DNA from: Helianthus annuus
Lineage: Eukaryota > Streptophyta > Magnoliopsida > Asterales > Asteraceae
NCBI RefSeq assembly: GCF_002127325.2
Contig: NC_035444.2
Coordinates: 85,177,675-85,241,674 of the forward strand
DNA: 64,000 bases
Direction of reading: 5' to 3'
The position numbers and the translations under genes are program-made. The number at the start of each line of letters is the position of its first letter. Position 1 is the first letter of the stretch. The notes beneath the pieces were generated by a model that searched no databases, was not told the DNA's origin, and was given only the letters and a program-made list of their open reading frames with translations. This document shows positions 46,130 through 55,482 of this stretch, piece after piece.

Positions 46130-47140
46130 CCCCGTGAAGTTCACATATATTGGCACTAGTCAAATAAATAATAAATTAATATTCAATATTATCCTACTTT
46201 GAATGTTAGAATTCTTCTATTTTCTAATAAAATATTATCCTCAAATTTAAATTATTAAGTTAAGACATTTTTAAATAAAACAAATTATTTATCACGAAAA
46301 CCAATATTTGTATTAATATATTATTTATTTTTATTTCCATTATTAAAAAATATTATATCACTTTTATAACATAATTTATAAATTAAATTGTCGGAATTGG
46401 TACCAACATTTTATTACTCAGATGATTGCTGGTTTGCTTCTTGAATAACGTATCTTCTTTTCAAGAACCATCTCCGCAATCACCTATCCATCACGTATAT
46501 CGACGTATAAGATAATTTATAAATCAAATTATCGGAATTGGTACTAACATTTTATCACTCAAATGACTGCTGATTTGCTTCTTGAATAACGTATCTTCGT
46601 TTTAAGAAACCATCTCCGCAATCACCCTATCCGACACGTGTCAAGTTATTCTTTAGTTTTTTTTAAGATATAACTTTTCTAGTTATTTGTTATATAAAAT
46701 TAGATTTATTCAACCCATGTAATACACAAGATTTTTTTAAAGATATAACTTTATTATTATTTGTTATACAAAGTTACATTTATTCAACACGTGTAATACA
46801 CGTGGTTTTTAAAGATATATCTGTTTTTTTTTATTTTGTATACAAAATTAGATTTATTCAATCCGTATAATACACGAGGTTTTATATATAACTTTTTTAT
46901 TATTTGGTATACAAAATTACATTTATTCAACAACAAAGTTTTTGAAGATATAACGTTTTTATTATTTATTATATAAAATTACATTTATCCAACCCGTACA
47001 ATACACGGGATTATTAAAGATATAACGTTTATTTATTTAATATGTAAACTTGTATCTATTCAACTCGTGTAACAAACAAATTTTTTTAAGATATATTTAA
47101 ATTTATTTAACATCTGTAACATACTTCATTCTAACCTAGT
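46130..47140 (+). mobile_element. Helitron-type 3' end with iterated hairpins (plus)
   Basis: It ends ...TTCTAACCTAGT (47129-47140), and 46660-47100 holds about six degenerate repeats of TTTATTCAACCCGTGTAATA-like text with ACACGGG and GATATAACTTTTT. A 50-bp block containing TTGAATAACGTATCTTC and CATCTCCGCAATCACC occurs twice (about 46438-46485 and 46578-46625). The whole is the inverted counterpart of 40261-41050. No Rep/helicase gene is seen. Confidence 0.6.
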
Positions 47141-47156
47141 GAATAGACATAGGTCG

Positions 47157-47840
47157 TATTATTGACACACCTTGGGAAATTAAATAGACACCTTCAATAC
47201 GCATCGTATAGGCCTATACGATGCGTATTAAGGTTGGTTCAAACTTCTAGGTCAGTCAAAGGCTGAGAATGTCCCCTTATTAAAAAGTAAGACGCATCGT
47301 ATAGGCCTATGCGATGCGTATTGAAGGTGTCGATTTAACTTTTTAATTTTGCTAGGTAGCTTTCTGTCACGTGGTAGCTTTCTGTCACGCGAACGAAGAA
47401 GCAACACTTTGGACATTTGTTGGTCTTCAAACATCTAGGAAACATTGTTTGAGAATACCCCTGAATTTATCTAAAGCTGTAGAATGAGATCCTCCACTGT
47501 TGGGTTATCATCTTTCAACCCCATTTTCCCTAAATTTATCGATTCTATTTTTCAACGGGGATGTAATACAATGGTTCCTCTCAACTGAATAGACATACAC
47601 TTTCTTCATAGGACTCACTTAAATCGTCTCAGATGTAATAACAGTACGTTTAGCATCTGTGCCTGCTTGAATTGCATGAAGAAAGGATAATGTAGATAAA
47701 CATTGTATTTATCACGAAAGTACTGAATAACCAAGATAACAGCTCCGGTTGCATCAGCTGCATTTGGAACAAGAAGTCCAACAATTCGTTCATTATCTGT
47801 TGTTGTCTCAACAATATGAATGCACACAACCATAACTATT
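47157..47840 (-). repeat. Argonaute-like/palindrome module, copy B (inverted)
   Basis: This is the inverted counterpart of 26009-26690. It contains the palindrome pair (perfect 34-bp at 47196-47229; imperfect at 47288-47321), a short local duplication (GGTAGCTTTCTGTCACG twice at about 47356-47389), and the PAZ-like fragment. Unlike copy A it continues without interruption past 47840. Confidence 0.8.
47640..47824 (-). pseudogene. Argonaute PAZ-like gene fragment, copy B
   Basis: The minus frame reads ERIVGLLVPNAADATGAVIL, then VIQYFRDKYNVYLHYPFFM, and then departs from the frame of copy A. The conserved QYF-RDKYN-YP core is kept, but the LP-x-IQVG segment is frameshifted. It represents the same captured piece as copy A, more decayed at the 3' side. 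No other Argonaute domain is next to it. Confidence 0.5.
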
Positions 47841-49107
47841 GTCGATTTTATATACCCGGTTTGCTTTCTCTAGAATCCAATCAACGCACATTATGCGTTT
47901 CAAATCAAGGGTCCCATCATTACCGCCTTGGTAGTTATTACCAAAGTTATAATTCCCCTAATATTAGGCCCATCGTTTACCGTGGAATGCATCCTTATTT
48001 CTGTAAATCGCACAAACAAGCATGCTTTGAACGAGTCTAGAACACTCGTAATCCTCAACCGGCTTTGAAACCAGACGGAATCTATGAAGAAACTGTTCGA
48101 TTTCACGGTGAGTGAAGAAATTAGCAACGGAGAAACTGTTCGATTTCATGTGTCGTGCTCTTGGTGGACATATGATCCGTGGGCCCTATTGTCAAATCTG
48201 TGACTCCATGGAAGATGTGATTAAGGTAAGCGTGTGGTAAAGTTGCATCTGATTTTTAAAACATTTCCCACTGATAGTGCGACTCTTCTACTCTCAAACA
48301 AAAACGGTCCACCTTGCAGCAACATCTCTTCGGCACCGGTAATGCGACTCATCTACTCTCCGGTATCGGCAATGCGACTCTTCTACTCTCCGGCACAGAC
48401 ATGCATCAGGAAAGAAGCATATAAAGAACCTTAAAAAGTTAGAGAATATACAAACTTCAAAAGTTAAACATATTTTATTAGCTATTATACTTGTAAGTTG
48501 CAAACAAGAATATGCTTTGACTTATTCATGTGACAGTTAACAAGCGTATCGTCGTTGTAGAGAACAACCTCGTTTAATAGCAACCTCTTGCTTTAACAAC
48601 CCCCTTTGATAGTTTTTACCATATGACACATGATAAAAGCGCTTCTCTAGACAATCTGGGATTATGTTCCGTTTTAGGGTTTCTTCATCACCTGTAACAA
48701 TGTCGATAAACGTTGATCTGAACACGTCGTAGAAACTTTGAACAAGATAAGAAGGATGAGATATCGGCAGTTAGCTCGAAGAAGTTTCTCTCGATCATTC
48801 AACACATGTAATCTAGAGGTCGGTCTCGGGTGTGCATAATATCCGTGGGCCCTATTATTGGATCTGTGACTCCATGGAAGATGTGATTAAGTTAAGTATG
48901 CCGTAAAGTTACATTTGATTTTTAAAACATTTTTCACTGACATAATATTTTACAAATTGGGAACCACATATTCGTGTGTAAAAGCTCGGAAAGATGACCG
49001 AATATAGATCTGAATATCGTGCTTTCCACCAAACACTTGGAGTGCTCAAACATACGCATTCTGTTCTCCATCTGAACTATGCATTCTCTCATAATGTCCA
49101 ACAACTG
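47841..49107. other. Complex duplicated spacer upstream of tandem array
   Basis: A segment of about 105 bp with CCGTGGGCCCTATT and GACTCCATGGAAGATGTG occurs at 48177-48281 and again at 48841-48951. A three-copy minisatellite with GCGACTCTTCTACTCTC lies at 48280-48400. At 48597-48725 there is a diverged copy of part of the downstream 896-bp unit. No gene is recognised. Confidence 0.6.
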
Positions 49108-52100
49108 AATTTTACTTTCTTGTAATGAATGGAAATGTGTTGACTTTTGTTGATATAGTAATATTATCAAGAGTCTGTATCAATAACTTCCATATCCCCT
49201 TTGTAGTTTTTTCCATATGACACATGATAAAAGCGCTTCTCTAGACAATCTGAGATTATGTTCCGTTTTAGAGTTTCTTCATCACCTATAACAATGTCGA
49301 TAAACGTTGATCGGAACACGCCGCTTAAATCTGAGTTATGTCTCATTGCATTATGACAATACTAACATGGGTGCTGGTCTTTTCTCACACTGTGCAAACT
49401 TGAAGAATCACATCATAACACATTGTAGACTGGTGGGCTTGAATGGTTTTAATATATTTCATCTTGGACTATCTAGTCTAACGCTTGAAAATGTATATGA
49501 TCGTGTCAAGATCCTTATCTATCATGTCATCGACCAACTGCTCAAAATCCCTTTCGTTTCCTAACACTTGAAAATGGATATGATCGAGTCAAGATCTTTA
49601 TCTATCATGTCATCGACCAACTGCTTGAAATCCCTTTCGTTTCTCGGGTTCGTATTCGACACAACACACCAAAAAATAAACTTCAAAAATTCAGTGCCTT
49701 GATACACATCGTATAGGCCTATACAATGCGTATTAAGCCCCCCGCCAGACAACATTTGCACCCGTCAGTCTGCCAAGCCTTTTACTTTATTCAATACGCA
49801 TCGTATAAGCCTATACAATGCATATTGAATTGAAAAAGTGTGCGCATAGATGGGTTGGGTGTGCCAATAGATTCTCCGATAGACATATACATATACACAT
49901 GGGGGATATCAACTCAAGTACAATTACCCAAATCATGACGTATACGAAAGTAATGTTGGAATCTTACATAAATACCCACATATAGTGTGTTTTCAAACAA
50001 CTGAATTTTACTTTCTTGTAATGAATGGAAATGTGTTGACTTTTGTTGATATAGTAATATTATCAAGAGTCTGTATCAATAACTTCCATATCCCCTTTGT
50101 AGTTTTTTTCCATATGACACATGATAAAAGCGCTTCTCTAGACAATCTGAGATTATGTTCCATTTTAGAGTTTCTTCATCACCTATAACAATGTCGATAA
50201 ACGTTGATCGGAACACGCCGCTTAAATCTGAGTTATGTCTCATTGCATTATGACAATACTAACATGGGTGCTGGTCTTTTCTCACACTGTGTAAACTTGA
50301 AGAATCACATCATAACACATTGTAGACTGGTGGGCTTGAATGGTTTTAATATATTTCATCTTGGACTATCTAGTCTAACACTTGAAAATGTATATGATCG
50401 TGTCAAGATCTTTATCTTTCATGTCATCGACCAACTGCTCGAAATCCCTTCCGTTTCCTAACACTTGAAAATGGATATGATCGAGTCAAGATCTTTATCT
50501 ATCATGTCATCGACCAACTGCTTGAAATCCCTTTCGTTTCTCGGGTTCGTATTCGACACAACACACCAAAAAATAAACTTCAAAAATTCAGTGCCTTGAT
50601 ACACATCGTATAGGCCTATACAATGCGTATTAAGCCCCCCGCCAGACAACATTTGCACCCGTCAGTCTGCCAAGCCTTTTACTTTATTCAATACGCATCG
50701 TATAAGCCTATACAATGCATATTGAATTGAAAAAGTGTGCGCATAGATGGGTTGGGTGTGCCAATAGATTCTCCGATAGACATATACATATACACATGGG
50801 GGATATCAACTCAAGTACAATTACCCAAATCATGACGTATACGAAAGTAATGTTGGAATCTTACATAAATACCCACATATAGTGTGTTTTCAAACAACTG
50901 AATTTTATTTTCTTGTAATGAATGGAAATGTGTTGACTTTTGTTGATATAGTAATATTATCAAGAGTCTGTATCAATAACTTCCATATCCCCTTTGTAGT
51001 TTTTTCCATATGACACATGATAAAAGCGCTTCTCTAGACAATCTGAGATTATGTTCCGTTTTAGAGTTTCTTCATCACCTATAACAATGTCGATAAACGT
51101 TGATCGGAACACGCCGCTTAAATCTGAGTTATGTCTCATTGCATTATGACAATACTAACATGGGTGCTGGTCTTTTCTCACACTGTGCAAACTTGAAGAA
51201 TCACATCATAACACATTGTAGACTGGTGGGCTTGAATGGTTTTAATATATTTCATCTTGGACTATCTAGTCTAACACTTGAAAATGTATATGATCGTGTC
51301 AAGATCTTTATCTATCATGTCATCGACCAACTGCTCGAAATCCCTTTCGTTTCCTAACACTTGAAAATGGATATGATCGAGTCAAGATCTTTATCTATCA
51401 TGTCATCGACCAACTGCTTGAAATCCCTTTCGTTTCTCGGGTTCGTATTCGACACAACACACCAAAAAATAAACTTCAAAAATTCAGTGCCTTGATACAC
51501 ATCGTATAGGCCTATACAATGCGTATTAAGCCCCCCGCCAGACAACATTTGCACCCGTCAGTCTGCCAAGCCTTTTACTTTATTCAATACGCATCGTATA
51601 AGCCTATACAATGCATATTGAATTGAAAAAGTGTGCGCATAGATGGGTTGGGTGTGCCAATAGATTCTCCGATAGACATATACATATACACATGGGGGAT
51701 ATCAACTCAAGTACAATTACCCAAATCATGACGTATACGAAAGTAATGTTGGAATCTTACATAAATACCCACATATAGTGTGTTTTCAAACAACTGAATT
51801 TTACTTTCTTGTAATGAATGGAAATGTGTTGACTTTTGTTGATATAGTAATATTATCAAGAGTCTGTATCAATAACTTCCATATCCCCTTTGTAGTTTTT
51901 TCCATATGACACATGATAAAAGCGCTTCTCTAGACAATCTGAGATTATGTTCCGTTTTAGAGTTTCTTCATCACCTATAACAATGTCGATAAACGTTGAT
52001 CGGAACACGCCGCTTAAATCTGAGTTATGTCTCATTGCATTATGACAATACTAACATGGGTGCTGGTCTTTTCTCACACTGTGCAAACTTGAAGAATCAC

Positions 52101-52627
52101 ATCATAACACATTGTAGACTGGTGGGCTTGAATGGTTTTAATATATTTCATCTTGGACTATCTAGTCTAACACTTGAAAATGTATATGATCGTGTCAAGA
52201 TCTTTATCTATCATGTCATCGACCAACTGCTCGAAATCCCTTTCGTTTCCTAACACTTGAAAATGGATATGATCGAGTCAAGATCTTTATCTATCATGTC
52301 ATCGACCAACTGCTTGAAATCCCTTTCGTTTCTCGGGTTCGTATTCGACACAACACACCAAAAAATAAACTTCAAAAATTCAGTGCCTTGATACACATCG
52401 TATAGGCCTATACAATGCGTATTAAGCCCCCCGCCAGACAACATTTGCACCCGTCAGTCTGCCAAGCCTTTTACTTTATTCAATACGCATCGTATAAGCC
52501 TATACAATGCATATTGAATTGAAAAAGTGTGTGCATACATGGGTTGGGTGTGCCAATAGATTCTCCGATAGACATATACATATACACATGGGGGATATCA
52601 ACTCAAGTACAATTACCCAAATCTTTT
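49108..52627. repeat. 896-bp tandem repeat array, about 3.9 copies
   Basis: Near-identical units repeat with periods of 897, 896 and 896 bp. Each has an internal 83-bp duplication (for example 51271-51353/51354-51436), two imperfect palindromes with CGTATAGGCCTATAC and CGTATAAGCCTATAC cores, and GTGTGCCAATAGATTCTCC. An 85-codon plus ORF and a 66-codon minus ORF recur in every unit. Conservation reflects recent copying and gives no evidence of coding. The last unit stops at CAATTACCCAAATC. Confidence 0.95.
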
Positions 52628-52694
52628 TCAATCTATTATAAAATACTAAAGAATATTTTCATTATATGTTTTTCAATCTATTATAAAATACTAA

Positions 52695-53231
52695 GGGTGC
52701 TAAACGGGTCGTGTTCGTAGGTTGGCGGGTTCAACCCAACCCGAACCCAAAAATTTTACACGAACCCGACCCGAACCCGAAAATCGTATCATACATATGA
52801 ACCTGAACACGACCCGAAATTTCGTGGGTTGACCCGAACACGACCCGTTCAACCCGAATTTTTTAATTTTTTCTGAAATTAATATATTAAAATTAAAATT
52901 TACTTAAAAACAAAAATGTATATAATAATATCATATTTAAATTATAAAATCTATGTTAATTTCTCTTTTTAAGTTATAATCACGGCATAAAATACACATC
53001 CCATTTAATTTATGACATAAAATATATTGTAAAAAACTATAATATAGTATAAATTTGTTAAACGGGTCACCCGCCAACCTGATCAGGTTGACCCGAACCC
53101 GACCCGTTAACCTAAACGGGTTCACGGGTTCAACCTGAAACCGACCTGAACCCGTTTAACTAAACCTAAACCCGCAAATTTCGTGTTAAGTTCGTATTGG
53201 ATTTTCATATCGTGTTAGAAATTCACACCCC
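52695..53231. mobile_element. CGGGTC-rich MITE-like element
   Basis: The ends GGGTGCTAAACGGG and GAAATTCACACCCC are loosely inverted, with AACCCGACCCGAACCC-type motifs near both ends in opposite orientation. It is flanked by the 13-bp direct repeat TATAAAATACTAA (52682-52694, 53232-53244). The interior is AT-rich. Superfamily is unclear; I recognise the CGGGTCGTGTTCG text as a common plant repeat. Confidence 0.6.
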
Positions 53232-53244
53232 TATAAAATACTAA

Positions 53245-53372
53245 AGAATATTTTCATATTAGTTGGACCCTGTTATATATGCAAATACTATGTCGGAAAT
53301 CTAAATTACTTAAAATATTATTGATGGGGATGGAAATATACATGTGATTTGTTACCGTAGCAATCCCTCTCA
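53245..53372. other. Short spacer before LINE
   Basis: Non-coding flank ending in the LINE target duplication. Nothing else is seen. Confidence 0.5.
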
Positions 53373-53384
53373 GACTAGTCCTTA

Positions 53385-53670
53385 AAACCTAGTTGTGTCG
53401 ACTGCCGGAGGCTCGACGGAGTGAATCGGACATCATAGCGTGCAAGGTCGCCGACTCTTGGCTTGACCTTCCATACTATCGTGCCCGTTGGTATCTTCCA
53501 TTCGCCTTCGGAGTGTGTGCTAGTTGTGGCTCTGCTCGTCCTAACCGTCGGCTTTTCGATTTTGATTGCTTAACGGGTCTGTCATCGGTCGCGCCTGCGT
53601 ATTGTAGTTGTGCTAGACCGTAACGAATTCCGTTAACCTCTTAAAGATCATTTGCTCGCACTGTTCAGGT
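53385..53670 (+). promoter_or_regulatory. LINE 5' UTR
   Basis: This GC-richer leader precedes ORF1; internal promoters of plant LINEs normally reside here. A 76-codon ORF at 53393-53623 lies inside it, has no family resemblance, and is not proposed as a gene. Confidence 0.6.
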
Positions 53671-55482
53671 ATGGGGGAGTCCAGTTTAGGTTTAACGAAG
53701 TTCTTTGTCTCTAATATTCCGGACTGCTGTAGTTCTGTTGATGTTGGGGAGTTCTTCAGTGTGTTCGGGAATGTGGCTAGAGTTTATGTGGCTAGGAAGA
53801 GAGACAAAAACGGTAATAACTTTTGTTTCGTCACGTTCAAGGGGGTCAAGGATGTCAAAGATCTGGAAGGAAGGTTGAGAGGAGTGAAGATGGGAGATTT
53901 CAAGCTTCAGGTGAATTTAGCCAAGTTTGCGGCGGAAAATCCCAGGACTTCTGAACCTCTCTCGGGTGGTGCAGCTCATCAAAACCGGCCAGCTCGTGTT
54001 GGACGTATGGAGAGCAATTTGTTTAATTTTAGGGATGGAAGGTCCTACTCCGATGTTCTGGGAAAAGTTAAAGGTAAGGGCGGTGTTTCTTTGGCCTCCG
54101 AAGGTGTTAGTGATGTCAGGTTGTCTGATACGGTGAGGTCTATCGTTGTGCCGGATAGGATCTCTGCTTTTAAGGGATTAGCTGGGTTGGCGGTTATTGG
54201 TAGAACGGTGAACCTAGAAACGCTGGTTGACTTCGACAAGCTTTTGAGGATCGCTAAGGTGGACTTCGCAAGGATTCAGTATTTGGGTGGGCTGTCCATC
54301 TTGATCTCCTTTTCTGACGGAGCCGCGGCCAATAGTTTTCTGGAAGCTTGTAATATCTGGGGGCCATGGTTCACTAAGTTGGAAGCCTGGACGGGTCAAA
54401 CGCTGCCGCTGGAACGGGTGGCTTGGCTCAAATTGCTTGGTATTCCCCTTAATCTATTGGAGGCAGAAGTATTCATGCAGGTTGGCGAACTCTTTGGTAA
54501 TGTTCTGTTTGTGCCTAAAGTCATTGATGAGGACCAGGACTTGTCTGTTATCAAGATCGGGGTCCTTGTAGGCGAAGCTCGTCGATGCTCCGAGTCGGTG
54601 TCTCTGAAATGGAAAGATAGGGTCTTCAGGATCTGGGTGGACGAGGATAATGAGGACTGGGTCCCCGATTGCTTGGATTATGAGGACACTGGCATACCGG
54701 AATCGGATTCTTCGTTAGCATCTTCTCCAGTGGCCGGTGAGGTTTACTCAGTTGAGGAGGAAGACGGCGGGACTCGGAAGATGGATGGTCTGGAGGAATG
54801 TAGAAAGTCTCCCTTAATTGATGGCGTGCAGTCCGAGGGGCTATCTCCCATGCCCGTGCATGCGGAGAATAGTGGTTATATCCCTGTTAACGAAGCGGCG
54901 GCGGGTCCCCCAATTTCTGGTACGAATGTCAATATTCCTTCAGCTTCGGTGGGCCCCTCTGTTTTTGCTTGTGGGAATGGGCCATCCCCTCTTGGGCCTG
55001 ACCTGGTGGACGGGACCATGAAGTCTAGGGCCCGCCGTAAACCCTTTTTGGGCTCCAAACAGTGGAAAGGTAAGGCCCAGATGGGTAAGCCTTGTTCTCC
55101 TGGGGATCATCGACCACTGAAGAGATCTAGAAGAGTAGTGGAGGAGCAGGAAGAAGGTTTTGGGTTTGTCGGTTTTATCTCTAATTCCACCAGTGTGCCG
55201 GAGAGTGGTCGGCCGAATGAAGGAAGGGATTTGGATGACATCGATCTCAACGTCGATGTTAACCAGGTGCCCTTTGATAATGCTGGGTTGGTCAACAGTG
55301 GAGCCTCCAGTATTCCGGACGGAATGGACGACTTGCCTGGTTCTGTTAATCCTTTGGGGGTGGACAAGGAAGTCGATAACACAGTTATTATTGGGGACGC
55401 TCTTGGAGTTAATCTTCATAACTTTTCTGGTATGATTAAGGACTCCATCGTCAATTCAGGTATCAAAGTGTTTCCGCAATGA
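53671..55482 (+). CDS. LINE ORF1 RNA-binding protein
   Basis: An intact 603-codon ORF. Residues about 8-85 form an RRM (KFFVSNIPDCCSS, FCFVTFKGVKD), expected to bind the LINE RNA. Residues about 180-335 look like the DUF4283 region of plant LINEs (LLRIAKVDFARIQYL, WLKLLGIPLNLLEAEVF, RIWVDEDNEDWVPDC). The C-terminal third is Ser/Gly/Pro-rich and probably disordered, with a basic patch (KRSRRV). No CCHC knuckle is present. The ATG follows the 5' UTR and gives the RRM in full. The stop overlaps the ORF2 start as ATGA (55479-55482), which suggests coupled translation. Confidence 0.92.
   Translation: MGESSLGLTKFFVSNIPDCCSSVDVGEFFSVFGNVARVYVARKRDKNGNNFCFVTFKGVKDVKDLEGRLRGVKMGDFKLQVNLAKFAAENPRTSEPLSGGAAHQNRPARVGRMESNLFNFRDGRSYSDVLGKVKGKGGVSLASEGVSDVRLSDTVRSIVVPDRISAFKGLAGLAVIGRTVNLETLVDFDKLLRIAKVDFARIQYLGGLSILISFSDGAAANSFLEACNIWGPWFTKLEAWTGQTLPLERVAWLKLLGIPLNLLEAEVFMQVGELFGNVLFVPKVIDEDQDLSVIKIGVLVGEARRCSESVSLKWKDRVFRIWVDEDNEDWVPDCLDYEDTGIPESDSSLASSPVAGEVYSVEEEDGGTRKMDGLEECRKSPLIDGVQSEGLSPMPVHAENSGYIPVNEAAAGPPISGTNVNIPSASVGPSVFACGNGPSPLGPDLVDGTMKSRARRKPFLGSKQWKGKAQMGKPCSPGDHRPLKRSRRVVEEQEEGFGFVGFISNSTSVPESGRPNEGRDLDDIDLNVDVNQVPFDNAGLVNSGASSIPDGMDDLPGSVNPLGVDKEVDNTVIIGDALGVNLHNFSGMIKDSIVNSGIKVFPQ

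Noticed and set aside
49307..52450. Conserved 85- and 66-codon ORFs in each 896-bp unit as a tandem gene family
   Set aside because: Units are nearly identical at DNA level throughout, including between ORFs, and the two ORFs overlap the same 83-bp duplication on opposite strands. There is no sign of coding constraint.
49700..52510. CRISPR-like regularly spaced palindromic repeats
   Set aside because: Spacing is about 100 bp inside an 896-bp tandem unit, the spacers are identical between units, and the organism is a plant.
53393..53623. 76-codon ORF before LINE ORF1 as a third LINE protein
   Set aside because: Short, without a recognised domain, entirely within the expected 5' UTR; ORF1 has a better start.
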